From assembly GCF_009764685.1 (NCBI RefSeq), contig NZ_VHLM01000081.1, forward strand, positions 1 through 64,000: 64,000 nucleotides of DNA, read 5' to 3'. Position numbers and translations under genes: made by a program. Positions 37,557-47,541 of the stretch are shown in pieces. Origin of the DNA: Flavobacterium sp. I-STPP5a (GTDB lineage Bacteria > Bacteroidota > Bacteroidia > Flavobacteriales > Flavobacteriaceae). Under the pieces are notes generated by a model. The model was not told where the DNA came from. It ran no database searches and saw only the letters and a program-made list of their open reading frames with translations. The number at the start of each line of letters is the position of its first letter. Positions within the stretch are counted from its first letter, which is position 1.

Positions 37557-38006
37557 TTATTGAATTGATTGAATTACATAGTTTGAACCATTAATCTCAA
37601 AAGTAAATCCTTCTTGGTTCCCCATTAACTTCGCTCCCAATGGTGATTGCGGAGAAAGTGCAATGACATTGATACCATCAACAGCAATTTTAGGAAGTGC
37701 TGTACTTAAATACAAATAAATCCCATTGGCTTTGACCAAACTTCCCACAATAATAGTTTTAGCACTTGTACTAGAATCAATTTTATCTAAAATGGCTTTT
37801 TGACCCAATGCTTCTTTTAATTTATGATTGAGTTTTTCTTGCTCAATGTGCATCATCGATAAAGCCGTTTCGTGTTTATCGCCTGCTGAACCTTTGGCAT
37901 CATTTTTAGAATCTTCAGTAAGTGCCGTAATCATGTCCTTAAAGACATCTATTCGGTCTTGAACCAATTGATGGTATTGATTGTATATTTTTTGCTTGAA
38001 AGTCAT
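37557..38006 (-). CDS. GreA/GreB-family protein
   Basis: A 149-residue cytosolic protein. The N-terminal 80 residues are predicted helical/coiled coil (KHETALSMMHIEQEKLNHKL), followed by a C-terminal FKBP-like domain of the GreA/GreB/Rnk type, with VGSLVKANGIYLYLSTA and ALSPQSPLGAKLMGNQEG (about 117-134), the hallmark SP-G-A-L-G region. True GreA has an acidic coiled-coil tip that enters the RNA polymerase secondary channel; here the tip is not recognisable, so it may modulate polymerase in another way. Databases often mislabel this family as 3-oxoacyl-ACP synthase, which the sequence does not support. Monocistronic. Confidence 0.75.
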   Translation of the reverse strand: MTFKQKIYNQYHQLVQDRIDVFKDMITALTEDSKNDAKGSAGDKHETALSMMHIEQEKLNHKLKEALGQKAILDKIDSSTSAKTIIVGSLVKANGIYLYLSTALPKIAVDGINVIALSPQSPLGAKLMGNQEGFTFEINGSNYVIQSIQ

Positions 38007-38322
38007 TAAAAAAGTTTAACCACAAAGTACGCAAAGAATTATTTAAGGTTTACAAAAGCAGCTCATAAATTTAATAAAAAACATTCAAACTTTTTTTAAA
38101 CATTTTATTATTTCATAACCTCGTTGAAAACACTACCATTTGTACTTTCATAAGTGAATACTCGTTATAAAAGAGCTTTAGTAGGGGAAATAAATAATAC
38201 GTAACTCAAGGTTTGTATAAATTTCTTAACATTTCTCTTAATATCTTCTTTCCTTTTTGTCAATAATACATACATTTATAAAAAATTATGCTTTTGAAAG
38301 TATAACGAAATATAAAACACCC
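38007..38322. other. Intergenic stretch without recognised features
   Basis: Divergent promoter region between the GreA-like gene and a secreted-protein gene. AT-rich; I see no clear full-consensus promoter, hairpin or RNA gene. Confidence 0.4.
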
Positions 38323-39114
38323 ATGACAATAAAAATAATTTACAAAACACAGCTCATATGTGTGTTATTACTTTGTATTACTATGAGTTATGGCCAAAAT
38401 GGGACAATTGAAAAAAAGAAAACAACGCCGACTGTTAAATCCAAACTAGAGAAATTAGCTGTTATTGAAAAGGTTTGTCAAACCATAATAGACTACAATT
38501 ACTTTAACCCAAATAACAGTACTTTAACTGAAAGTTATCCTAGCAGCACTTCCACCGATAAAAATTTGCTCGATGTATTCAGCGATATTTCGACCGAACT
38601 TCAAAAAAACAAAAACAACACTTCCGAAAGCCTAGTGTCGGGAACTAAAGTAAATAGTGGACCGTCATTTGACGAAATGTACCCAAAGCAAAAATATGAA
38701 ACTTTGATAGCTCATGGCGATGCATTTGTCAAAAAAACGGAATTACTTTCTCAAACGTTGCAAAAGAAAGCAACCGAATTTGACACTGCTGCTAAAGCAA
38801 ATAATATTGAAGAAATTAAAAGGGTTTACACTAAAATGGGATTGGCTTTTCATACTATGAGTGCTAAGCTTGATAGCGGAATACTAGATTTAAAAAAAAC
38901 ACAACCCTCTATAATTGAAACTTATACAAAAATGATGGCTGTTGGCAACGAAACAGATGTTCTAAAAAAAGTAGAAACTACCTTTGATGCTACAAGCAGT
39001 ATGATTGGAATCCTATATTATTTGTCAGCTATTAAAAATTGTAATACTGTAGTCTCTAAAATTCAAGAACATTTGGCTCAGTTATCTAAAGCGTCAGCTG
39101 CCCAAAAAGGCTGA
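38323..39114 (+). CDS. Secreted protein of unknown function
   Basis: A 263-residue exported protein I do not recognise. The ATG at 38323 is chosen because it starts a signal peptide (MTIKIIYKTQLICVLLLCIT, cleaved near SYGQ). The mature chain is rich in Lys, Ser and Thr, with long predicted helices (LSQTLQKKATEFDTAAKANN) and a quiet C terminus (HLAQLSKASAAQKG). No enzyme motif, Cys or membrane segment is seen after the signal. It precedes two tandem secreted YD-repeat-like genes by 82 bases, so co-transcription is possible. Confidence 0.7.
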   Translation: MTIKIIYKTQLICVLLLCITMSYGQNGTIEKKKTTPTVKSKLEKLAVIEKVCQTIIDYNYFNPNNSTLTESYPSSTSTDKNLLDVFSDISTELQKNKNNTSESLVSGTKVNSGPSFDEMYPKQKYETLIAHGDAFVKKTELLSQTLQKKATEFDTAAKANNIEEIKRVYTKMGLAFHTMSAKLDSGILDLKKTQPSIIETYTKMMAVGNETDVLKKVETTFDATSSMIGILYYLSAIKNCNTVVSKIQEHLAQLSKASAAQKG

Positions 39115-39196
39115 CTTATGCAACTTGTATAATAATATTTTGAAGTCTGAATACATTAAAATTACCCAAATATGTCGAATATAAAAGTTACTTAAA

Positions 39197-40243
39197 ATGC
39201 ATAAAATTAAAACCCTACTATTATTTTTTTTCATCCCATTATCAAGTTTTTCACAGCTGAAAACCAATAATCAAAATGGAATTTATAAAGATTTGTATCA
39301 CTTAAATTTAAATGATTCGGTTAAATCAGTCGTTTATGACCGTGTGTTTTTTAAAGAAGATCTGACAGCAGATGAAATAGATGATATCACAGATGTAGTA
39401 ATATTGCGGAACTCATATAAATCATATGATTTTAATAAATATGGTTTAATATCAAGACATTTTTCCGATTCATTAGTATATGACCCAAAAGATCTTCAAA
39501 ATAATTTCAAATATGAATTGGATAAAAAAGTCTATCGGGCACCTGATTGGACGGGAATGGCTAATTTAAATATGCAAAATGTAAATAAAACTACGTTTAA
39601 CAGGTCTACCTGTTTTAAAATTTCAAACTCGGATATTGCGTATAAATATAATTTCGACAAAAACGGTAAAATAACCGCTGAAAAAGAATATTTTATACAA
39701 AAAGATGCTTCTACTAATAAAATTGAAACTGAGCTATACCAAACCAAAAAATATATATACGATCTTAAAGGCAATTTGGTACAGCAACGCTTATTTTATG
39801 AAGGAGAATCCAAGAATGAGAATGATAATACTGAAAAAGATGGGGCGTATGAAAAACGTATGTATGAATATGATGGTAAAAATCGTTTAATTAAAGCGAC
39901 TTATATGAATGCTGTGATCCCGGAGGTCGAACAAGAGCCACTTATGGAACAGAAATATAAATATCATCCTACCGAAAATTACGTTACAGAGGTTGAAACA
40001 TTTGATGACGTTGGTTTTGGCACTCATTATGAATATAAAAAAGCTAAATTTTATTATAACAAAAATGCAGATATCATAGCATGTGAATACATAAATTATG
40101 ATTTACATAAACAAGAAAAAATTTTTTACGAATATGAGTATGATAGCCATAACAATTGGATAAAATGCAAACTCAGATACAATTCGATGCAGGGCGAGGT
40201 GATTAAAAGTGTAAAAAGAAAAATTTCATATTATGGAAATTAA
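39197..40243 (+). CDS. Secreted YD-repeat-like protein, paralogue 1
   Basis: A 348-residue exported protein (signal peptide MHKIKTLLLFFFIPLSSFSQ). The C-terminal two thirds hold repeats resembling the YD/RHS beta-hairpin unit: YIYDLKGNLVQQRLFYEG (about 190), MYEYDGKNRLIKATYMN (about 222) and YEYEYDSHNNWIKCKLRY (about 316), each with Tyr-rich strands around an N/G turn. Such proteins are common in Bacteroidota and have no assigned function. The stop overlaps the start of a paralogue by 11 bases, a sign of translational coupling. Confidence 0.8.
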   Translation: MHKIKTLLLFFFIPLSSFSQLKTNNQNGIYKDLYHLNLNDSVKSVVYDRVFFKEDLTADEIDDITDVVILRNSYKSYDFNKYGLISRHFSDSLVYDPKDLQNNFKYELDKKVYRAPDWTGMANLNMQNVNKTTFNRSTCFKISNSDIAYKYNFDKNGKITAEKEYFIQKDASTNKIETELYQTKKYIYDLKGNLVQQRLFYEGESKNENDNTEKDGAYEKRMYEYDGKNRLIKATYMNAVIPEVEQEPLMEQKYKYHPTENYVTEVETFDDVGFGTHYEYKKAKFYYNKNADIIACEYINYDLHKQEKIFYEYEYDSHNNWIKCKLRYNSMQGEVIKSVKRKISYYGN

Positions 40244-41360
40244 ATTAAATATTGAAAAAGTTATTGCAGGTTTTGCATTGATATGCGGCTGCCTTTGTAT
40301 TGCTCAGGAAAACAAATTAAAAGTAAACAGATCCTTAAATCTAAATGGTCCTGTTAAGACCGTAAATACATTTTATTCCTTTTACAAACAAGACATTACA
40401 CCACTTGTAAAATATCGTGTATTATTTGAAAACGACATCGCCAATGATGATTCTTACGAATTTAACAAAGAGGGACTTCCTATACAAAAAGCAATTACTT
40501 ATAGATCCAAAGGTTATGAAGATAGGCCACAGGGGAGAATATATAAATATGAATATGATGACAAAGACTATATTTTAAAGAAAGATTTGTTGCCCTATCT
40601 AAGTATTTCAAAACCTTTATCTATTGATTTGGATTTACAAATCCAGACTAATTTCAGTATTGAAACTAGATTTAAACAAGATATAGAATATAAAATAGCC
40701 AAACTAGATAGCGTAAATATAGTTCTAAATCATCAAGATCAATATGGAGATTTAAGACAGTTTCAATATCAATATAAAACTGAAGAAAATAAAATTATTG
40801 AAGAAAAGGTCTATTATAAACCTAATCCAGGACAAAAAACATTTAAATCACCTTCAGAAGACGAACTACTATTAGTTAAGACATTTACTTACGATTCGAA
40901 AGGAAACCTAATAGAATGTAATTTTGATTTAAAAAACGTAACCCCCTATCGCGACCGTAATTTAGACAATAAATTTAACTATGCCTGTGACACTAAATTT
41001 AAATGCTTCTACGATGATAAAAGCAAAATTATCAAGACAACTTGGCGTAACTATTTAGGAATATTCCTTACCACAATTTATACTTACGACTCTACCAATA
41101 CCTATATTCAAAAAACACATATTACAGGTCAACAATCTTATCCCTACCCAAGTGATGACATAATTTTCAACTATAATGAAAATAATGATTTAGTGGAAGT
41201 TATTTTTATTAGTGAAGATGAAATAAATCAACCCGCAAACAGATATTATGAATATGAATACGATAATTATAAAAACTGGATTAAGTGTAAGATGTATTTA
41301 GAAGGAAATAAAAATGAAGTAACAGCTATAATGGAGAGAAAAATAAAATATTATAAATAA
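40233..41360 (+). CDS. Secreted YD-repeat-like protein, paralogue 2
   Basis: A 375-residue exported paralogue of the preceding gene. The N terminus (MEIKLNIEKVIAGFALICGC) is a hydrophobic signal; GCLCIAQ could be read as lipobox-like or as an ordinary cleavage site near CIAQ. Shared landmarks with paralogue 1 are the opening LNLNGPVKTVNTFYSFYKQD (compare LNLNDSVKSVVYDRVFFKED), FTYDSKGNLIECNF, and the closing YYEYEYDNYKNWIKCKMYLE with an identical-style basic end (ERKIKYYK). It begins within the last codons of paralogue 1, suggesting local duplication and coupled expression. Confidence 0.8.
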   Translation: MEIKLNIEKVIAGFALICGCLCIAQENKLKVNRSLNLNGPVKTVNTFYSFYKQDITPLVKYRVLFENDIANDDSYEFNKEGLPIQKAITYRSKGYEDRPQGRIYKYEYDDKDYILKKDLLPYLSISKPLSIDLDLQIQTNFSIETRFKQDIEYKIAKLDSVNIVLNHQDQYGDLRQFQYQYKTEENKIIEEKVYYKPNPGQKTFKSPSEDELLLVKTFTYDSKGNLIECNFDLKNVTPYRDRNLDNKFNYACDTKFKCFYDDKSKIIKTTWRNYLGIFLTTIYTYDSTNTYIQKTHITGQQSYPYPSDDIIFNYNENNDLVEVIFISEDEINQPANRYYEYEYDNYKNWIKCKMYLEGNKNEVTAIMERKIKYYK

Positions 41361-41532
41361 AAAATCTTAGAATTTAAAATCACTATGAAATTGAAAACCT
41401 CATTGTTTTTTAGTCTTTAAGGAATTGAATAAAATAGGCTTTTTTACAAAACAAAAGGTCCACAAAGAACACTAGAATTGACTATAAAATTATGTTCCCT
41501 ACGTTCTTTGCTCACTTTTTGGTTAAGAAACT

Positions 41533-43320
41533 CTAAAAATCAAACTTATAATTGGCTCCCACTAAAAATTGAAAACCTTGCACTGGGAAATTCAACCATT
41601 TTTGATAGTTGTTATTGGTTAGATTGTTTAATTTTATAAAACCCGTTAATTGATCATTGTATTTGTAACCCACATTTGCATTCACATCAAAATATCCTTC
41701 TAATATAATCGGAGTTGTTGTTGGTAAAAAAATAGTACTGTTTTGAAGATCTTTGCGTTCTCCTACATAAAATACATTAGCGCCAGCATACCATTTCTCT
41801 GTGATATCCACGTCAAGATTTGCTTTAATCTGAATTGCTGGTAAGTTCCAAGCCTCTTGTTGAAAATCATTCGTAAAACTGCTAAAGCTGCCGTTTATTC
41901 CAAAAGAAATATCCTTTGAAAAATCAGCTTTAAGTTCTCCGAAAAAACGAAGGGTACGCATATCATCATACACCACTTGAAATGAGTTCCCAAAACCATA
42001 GTTCATATTAGTAGCGGTCTCACTATAATCATTACTTTTAAACAAAGCCTTGTTGCGCTCATTGTTATACGAACCTCTCAAGGTATAACTCACAGTATTA
42101 CTCAACTTTCCTTTAAGACCTGCATAGATTTCATATTGATTATCGGTTGGATTAATCAATAAGGTTGGAGACAAAAATGGGTTTTCGGTCACAAAATCTT
42201 GATAGGAATTTTGGTTTAAATTCCCTTCGGCACCAGCATAAAATATCATCAAATCGCCCACCACTTTGTAGGACGCAGTAAATTTTGGATAGATATATAA
42301 AGAGCTATTGCTATTCTTGGTATCCAAACTATAATAAATAGTAGCACCAAGGTTTAAAGTCCAATCTTTCTCTTGCATCACAAAACTTGGCGAGAGTCCA
42401 AAATTTGTAAAACCATACTCAATTCCTGCAGTATTGCTGTTATTAGTGGCAAAAGTTCCGCCTACATAATCCACAATTACATCCGTTTTTACAGCATAAT
42501 CCATTACTTGAAGTTCAAGTGTGGGCTTCACTACAAAACGATTTTCGGCCGATTTATAAAGATCTGTAAATCTATTGAACTTCACAGTTGCTTTATCTAA
42601 TATCCCCTCGGTAAGCACTACATTCCCTGAGAAAGATAAAGTATTATACGATTGTTTAGGATCAATACTAGAAAGCAAAATTCCTTTATCAGAATTAGTT
42701 AATGAATTTCCAAAATTCATTGGCAAACCATACCAATTGTAGACTTGGTTATTGTAACCCAAATCAAGGTTGTACGAAAGCGTTTTTTGATTTGAACCGT
42801 ACATAATATCGAATCCCGTATCATAAAAACTATTATCTAAATCTATCGTGTTAATACCGCCTTGCGAGGAGTGGTGCCTGAACATTCCACCCACATAATC
42901 AGTAGCATTTAAATCATGATTCACAAACAGTTCTCCTACCAATGTTCCATAATTACCCGCACCAAATGTGGCATAATTTTTAAAAATATGAGGTTGTTTT
43001 TCCTTTTCAACCCCTTGTGCTTTTCCTTTTGAAGGTGTAAAAGTTGATGCTACAGGGAATGAAAAAATAGCATACTTAACCGTTTCTTTTTTCGAATTGG
43101 CCTCTTCTTCAAGTTCTGGCACTTCTTTGACTTTAAAGGCATCTGAAATTTTAGGAGTAAATGGCTTGACTACGTTCACCGTTTCTGTCCCTATTTGCTC
43201 TTTTTTTTGTGACCAAGAAATTGGAATTATACCCATAAACAAAAAGCCCAATACTAACGGCTTTAAAATTCCGATTTTGCTATGATTCTGTACGTTTATA
43301 ATGGATGGATTCAATATCAT
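41533..43320 (-). CDS. Outer-membrane beta-barrel, TonB-receptor-like
   Basis: About 595 residues from the ATG at 43320 (a TTG 60 bases upstream is less likely). An unusually long signal region ends near ISWSQ. The mature N terminus is a short linker (TVNVVKPFTPKISDAFKVKE, Glu/Lys-rich), and there is no recognisable plug domain. The rest is a large barrel of alternating amphipathic strands, ending NYQKWLNFPVQGFQFLVGAN and YKFDF with a terminal Phe, the usual assembly signal. It resembles the barrel half of TonB-dependent receptors. Third of a same-strand set after the TPR and PhzF genes, 47 bases after the latter. Confidence 0.8.
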   Translation of the reverse strand: MILNPSIINVQNHSKIGILKPLVLGFLFMGIIPISWSQKKEQIGTETVNVVKPFTPKISDAFKVKEVPELEEEANSKKETVKYAIFSFPVASTFTPSKGKAQGVEKEKQPHIFKNYATFGAGNYGTLVGELFVNHDLNATDYVGGMFRHHSSQGGINTIDLDNSFYDTGFDIMYGSNQKTLSYNLDLGYNNQVYNWYGLPMNFGNSLTNSDKGILLSSIDPKQSYNTLSFSGNVVLTEGILDKATVKFNRFTDLYKSAENRFVVKPTLELQVMDYAVKTDVIVDYVGGTFATNNSNTAGIEYGFTNFGLSPSFVMQEKDWTLNLGATIYYSLDTKNSNSSLYIYPKFTASYKVVGDLMIFYAGAEGNLNQNSYQDFVTENPFLSPTLLINPTDNQYEIYAGLKGKLSNTVSYTLRGSYNNERNKALFKSNDYSETATNMNYGFGNSFQVVYDDMRTLRFFGELKADFSKDISFGINGSFSSFTNDFQQEAWNLPAIQIKANLDVDITEKWYAGANVFYVGERKDLQNSTIFLPTTTPIILEGYFDVNANVGYKYNDQLTGFIKLNNLTNNNYQKWLNFPVQGFQFLVGANYKFDF

Positions 43321-43367
43321 TTCTATTGTGTTTACTTCTTGTTTTTTTAATGCTTTTTTACGCAAGC

Positions 43368-44231
43368 TTATACTTCCCAAACTCCTTTTGCAAGAAACTG
43401 AGATTTGCCACCTATTTTAATTTCATAATTTTCACCACTTTTTATTCCGTCAAAATAAATTTGAGAGGGCCTATGTATAAAATGCCCCTGGTGATTGACA
43501 AGCTTTATTACTGGATTGTGGTATTGTAATAAAAATGCTTGCAAGCATGTACTGGCGCTACCTGTAGCGGCATCCTCAATTAATTGATTGTTTTCAATAC
43601 ACATCATCCTACTAGATAATTTTTCATTTTCTAAACAAAAAAAGTAAAAAGCCCTATGTGGTGTTTTACAATTTTGGTGCAACCATTGTTCTGCTTTATT
43701 TTTATCCAAAACAATCTTGCCCAGCACCTCTTCATTTTTTACTGGTACCATCACAAATGCGCTTCCAGTAGTCACCTCTTGAATAGGGAAATTTGCATCA
43801 AAATCATCTTGTGACAAAGTACTAAATGAGGAAAAATCATCTTTTAAATAAACGTCTAAAAAAGTAGGTTGCGCGGCTTGAAGCCAAATAAATCCATCTT
43901 TTTCATGAACAGGAATTGCTCCCACAGGAACCTGCATTGTAATCGTTGATGGATTGTTATTGAAAATTTTATTCATTAAAACCCATGATGTCCCAATGAT
44001 GGGATGCCCTGCAAACTGCATTTCATGTTCAGGGGTGAAAATTTTAATTTCGGCAGTATTTGTTTCCGTATTGATGTGAGTGATAAAAGTACTCTCGGCA
44101 AAGTTTATTTCCTTTGCAATTTGTTGCATTTTATCTTTGCTCAGGCTTTCGGCACCAAAAAAAACAGCAAGTTGATTGCCTGCATACTTCGCATCCGTAA
44201 AAACATCTACTATATAAAAATCTAAATTCAT
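43368..44231 (-). CDS. PhzF-family isomerase/epimerase
   Basis: A 287-residue cytosolic protein of the PhzF (diaminopimelate-epimerase-fold) family. It shows the two-domain pattern: YIVDVFTDAKYAGNQLAVFF (about 5-24), INFAESTFI (catalytic Glu about 46), EMQFAGHPIIGTSWVL (about 70-85), and in the second half EDAATGSASTCLQAFLL (about 216). The family isomerises or hydrolyses small cyclic substrates; outside phenazine producers the reaction is unknown and no phenazine genes are seen here. It sits 53 bases after the TPR gene and 47 before the barrel gene. Confidence 0.93.
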   Translation of the reverse strand: MNLDFYIVDVFTDAKYAGNQLAVFFGAESLSKDKMQQIAKEINFAESTFITHINTETNTAEIKIFTPEHEMQFAGHPIIGTSWVLMNKIFNNNPSTITMQVPVGAIPVHEKDGFIWLQAAQPTFLDVYLKDDFSSFSTLSQDDFDANFPIQEVTTGSAFVMVPVKNEEVLGKIVLDKNKAEQWLHQNCKTPHRAFYFFCLENEKLSSRMMCIENNQLIEDAATGSASTCLQAFLLQYHNPVIKLVNHQGHFIHRPSQIYFDGIKSGENYEIKIGGKSQFLAKGVWEV

Positions 44232-44284
44232 TTTTCTGTTTTATTAAAAATCAAACATCATTTCCAAACAATTCTGTGAAGCAA

Positions 44285-47200
44285 TTATTTAGTTACAGAT
44301 GAGTTTGTTTTGGACTCTTCGGTTTTGATAATATCTAATTCTTTTTGAGCATCAGCAACAACATCTGGGAAATCAGTGAAATTCTGAATAACATTCTCTA
44401 AAATATAAGTGGCTTGAAAACTATCTTTCAGTCCATAAAAATTCTTAGCCATTAGCACCAATCCTTTAGCACCAAAATATTTATAACTAGCATAACTTTT
44501 AGCTAATTTTTGCACCGCTGTATTCGAAGCTTCATAATTAGCCTCTTTGTTTTTAAAATAGGCATCATAATACAACGCCTCTGCTGCCAGTTCTCCTTTG
44601 GCCGTAACCATTAATTTTGCATAAGCGCTTTTCGCTTTTACTTCGTCTCCGTTAACTATTGCAGCACGGGCAATGATAATTTGAGCATCGCTTTTTACTC
44701 CATTATCCGTTTTAGGATTTAGCAATACTTTTTCGGCATAAACACCCGAATTAGGATAGTCTTTATTGTCGTAATACAATTTCATCAAATTAGACTGAGC
44801 AAAAGTTTTGTTTTGAGACGTTTCTGCTTCGTTTTCCAATCTAGTTAGCATTGCAATTGCTTTCTCTGAATCTTTATTTTTAAGATAAATTTGAGCCAAT
44901 CGTGATAAAGACTGCTCTGTAAATTCATTTCGAGGCTGAGCCACTACGTACTCATAATGCGGAATAGTTTTGTTCTCGGCACCATCTGTAAAATAAAGTT
45001 GCGCTAAATAATAGTTAGCTGGTAAAGCATGAAGTCCTCGTGGAAACTGACTTACATAACTTGCAAATCCAGCAATAGCTTGCTTTGTATTGTTTTGCTG
45101 AAATTGCTTTTCGGCTGCCTCATAACTGTCATTGTCTAATTCTGCATCCGTTACAGCAACAAAGTCAAGTGTTTTAACCCACGTTGCGTATTCATTTACT
45201 CGTCCAGTGTCTACATAAATCAATCTTGCTGTTGCAACAGCCTCTAGTGCCTCAGGAGTTCTAGGGAAATCAGCAGCAACTTTTTTAAATTTCACTAATG
45301 CTTGATCGTCTTTATCTGTATTGTAAAAAATTAAACCTTGACGCAAAATTGATCTAGAAGTAAATGTTCCGTTTTTAAACTCGGTATTCAATCTGTCGTA
45401 GGCCTTAATTCCTTTGTCATTTTCGTTTTCAGCAACATAGGTATTTGCTAGTTCAAACAACGCATCATCTCTAAAATCAGATTTTTGATAAGCCGCTAAA
45501 AATGAATTTAAATCATCTATTTTTTTGTCATTTTTTCCCATAAAACCATACGAAATAGCTCTTTGAAAATAAGCATAATCAGCATCTACACTTTTTGAGT
45601 CTACCACTTTTGAATACGCTTGTAAGGCCTCAGCATATTTTGAAGTTACAAATCGACAATCTGCTAGTCTTAAATAAGAATCTTGAAGACGAACTTTATC
45701 TGCGGTTGCGTTATCAATTTGTTTTTGAAAATAATTCCCAGCTTGTTCGTATTCTTTCAACTTAAAATACGTGTATGCTATATTGTAATTGTGATTTTTA
45801 AACTCAAGAACGGTGTTTGCCTGAGCTGCATTTGTAAACTGTTTAAAAGTGAGTAAAGCCTCTTTAAAATCATTTAAAACATATTCTGTTTCTGCTTTCC
45901 AAAAAATTGTTCTAGCAGTAAAAACAGGATCTTTTTGTTCGGTTAAAGCTTTAGTAAACATTTTCAAAGCTTCATTAAAATTTGCGTCGGTGTACAATTC
46001 TAATCCTCGGTAAAAAAGAACTTTTTGGTACGCCACTTTATTTTCGGGCGACTTATTTTTTTCTAATAATACGAGCGCTTCATTGTAATTTTTAGAAGAA
46101 ATATAGGAGTCTATCAATAATTTTTCAATCTCATTTTTATTCGCATTCTCTGGATATTTCTTTAAAAAAGCTTGTAAAACGGATGGTACACTTTGATAGG
46201 AATTTCCTAATTCATAACTCAATTTAGCGTAATTCAAACTCGCATCTTCTTGAATGGCTAGATCAAAATCCATTTCAGACGCATTCTTGAAAGCGTTTAA
46301 TGCTTGTTGTTTCTTATCTGTATTCAAGTAACTTTCCCCCAAGTGATAGTAGGCATTTTGCGCCACAAAATCTTTCCCTCCTATTATTTTATTGAATTGA
46401 CTGATTGCATTTTCAAAATCTTTTTGCTTGTAATGCGCATAACCTAACTGGTAAAAATCTGTATTTGTCCACTTTCCTTTTTTACCTTTGTAAGCTTCAA
46501 GAAAAGGAATTGCGTTGCTGTATTGTTTTAAATTAAAGTAGCTTTCGCCAATGATTTTATTCAGCTCTGATTTTTCTAAAGCATTTGAACCAGCCATTGC
46601 TTTTTGCCCTAAATCGATAGCTTTTTGAAAATTACCTAGTTTAAAATTCATATCGGCTTGGTAATACGACAATTTTTCTTTGTACTTCTCCTCGCCCGAA
46701 ACTTCATCAAAATACTTAGTTGCTTGCTTGTAATCATCGCCCTCATAAGCCATAAATCCTAAATAGTATTTGGCTTGAGATCCATATTCTTGTGAGTTAA
46801 TTACTTTGTTAAAATACGTAGTTGCCTCCTTGCGTTTCTTAGCATTGAAATTCCCATACCCCTTTTGAAAATTAAATTTATCTTGATCCTTTCTACTCAA
46901 ACTAGACTCGTCTACTTTATCAAACCATTGCAAAGCTTGAGGATAATTTCCTTGTTTAAAGTGAAATTGCGCTACCTCTATATATGCTTGATTTTGTTTT
47001 ACACTCGTGGGATAATCTGTAACAAACTTTTCCATCAACTCATCTGCATTAGACTGGTTGGTTCTAATGGCGCAGTTTGCAACATAATAAGTACAATCTG
47101 ATTTTAGCTCCTCGGTAGTGGCTGATTCTTTTACTTTATCAAAAATCAATTGAGCAAATGTGTATTGAGCATCTTTGAACAACGAAACTGCTTTGTCAAA

Positions 47201-47299
47201 TTCCCTGGAATCATGTGTATATATTGCTGTTTTTTGTGCACTAAGACTAGTGGCGTAGATAAAAAGGCTACCTATAAAACATTGAGAAAGTTTGCGCAT
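44285..47299 (-). CDS. Large exported tetratricopeptide-repeat protein
   Basis: A 1004-residue protein, exported (signal peptide MRKLSQCFIGSLFIYATSLSAQ), almost wholly made of TPR-like helical pairs, about 25 of them, with clear units such as ALQWFDKVDESSL, YYLGFMAYEGDDYKQATKYF, YAHYKQKDFENAISQFNKII and YHLGESYLNTDKKQQALNAF. The spacing between units is irregular, as in the BamD/YbgF-like envelope TPR proteins. It has no enzymatic domain. The gene is followed by the PhzF and outer-membrane-barrel genes; I infer a periplasmic scaffold serving the barrel. Minus-strand TACATTTG (47328-47321) is a plausible -7 box, with a weak -33. Confidence 0.88.
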   Translation of the reverse strand: MRKLSQCFIGSLFIYATSLSAQKTAIYTHDSREFDKAVSLFKDAQYTFAQLIFDKVKESATTEELKSDCTYYVANCAIRTNQSNADELMEKFVTDYPTSVKQNQAYIEVAQFHFKQGNYPQALQWFDKVDESSLSRKDQDKFNFQKGYGNFNAKKRKEATTYFNKVINSQEYGSQAKYYLGFMAYEGDDYKQATKYFDEVSGEEKYKEKLSYYQADMNFKLGNFQKAIDLGQKAMAGSNALEKSELNKIIGESYFNLKQYSNAIPFLEAYKGKKGKWTNTDFYQLGYAHYKQKDFENAISQFNKIIGGKDFVAQNAYYHLGESYLNTDKKQQALNAFKNASEMDFDLAIQEDASLNYAKLSYELGNSYQSVPSVLQAFLKKYPENANKNEIEKLLIDSYISSKNYNEALVLLEKNKSPENKVAYQKVLFYRGLELYTDANFNEALKMFTKALTEQKDPVFTARTIFWKAETEYVLNDFKEALLTFKQFTNAAQANTVLEFKNHNYNIAYTYFKLKEYEQAGNYFQKQIDNATADKVRLQDSYLRLADCRFVTSKYAEALQAYSKVVDSKSVDADYAYFQRAISYGFMGKNDKKIDDLNSFLAAYQKSDFRDDALFELANTYVAENENDKGIKAYDRLNTEFKNGTFTSRSILRQGLIFYNTDKDDQALVKFKKVAADFPRTPEALEAVATARLIYVDTGRVNEYATWVKTLDFVAVTDAELDNDSYEAAEKQFQQNNTKQAIAGFASYVSQFPRGLHALPANYYLAQLYFTDGAENKTIPHYEYVVAQPRNEFTEQSLSRLAQIYLKNKDSEKAIAMLTRLENEAETSQNKTFAQSNLMKLYYDNKDYPNSGVYAEKVLLNPKTDNGVKSDAQIIIARAAIVNGDEVKAKSAYAKLMVTAKGELAAEALYYDAYFKNKEANYEASNTAVQKLAKSYASYKYFGAKGLVLMAKNFYGLKDSFQATYILENVIQNFTDFPDVVADAQKELDIIKTEESKTNSSVTK

Positions 47300-47490
47300 T
47301 GTACTTTTATTTTAATAGTTCAAATGTATTATATTCTGAGTCTATAACGAATTGATTACAGGATTTATTATGATTTTTTTACAATTGCTGTGCGTTAGCA
47401 TACTGTTTTAGGATTATTATTAAAAAACAGCGGGTTTGATTTTGTTCTTTGATTTTTTATCGAATTCTAAGCATTACAATAGAATTTATT

Positions 47491-47520
47491 TTGAATCGTT
47501 GCGTTAACTTCTTACTTTTA
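47491..47520 (+). promoter_or_regulatory. Promoter of ftsE
   Basis: TTG at 47491-47493, 19 bases, TACTTTTA at 47513-47520 (one mismatch from TAnnTTTG), 21 bases before the ftsE start codon. Confidence 0.6.
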
Positions 47521-47541
47521 CCCCATAAACAAATGTAAAAC

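Noticed and set aside
37557..38006. 3-oxoacyl-ACP synthase label for the GreA-like protein
   Set aside because: No thiolase-fold Cys-His-Asn motif and too short; the SPQSPLGAKLMG segment fits the GreA C-terminal domain.
43368..43380. 13-base overlap of the PhzF gene and barrel gene
   Set aside because: It depends on a TTG start at 43380; the ATG at 43320 is preferred, giving a 47-base gap.
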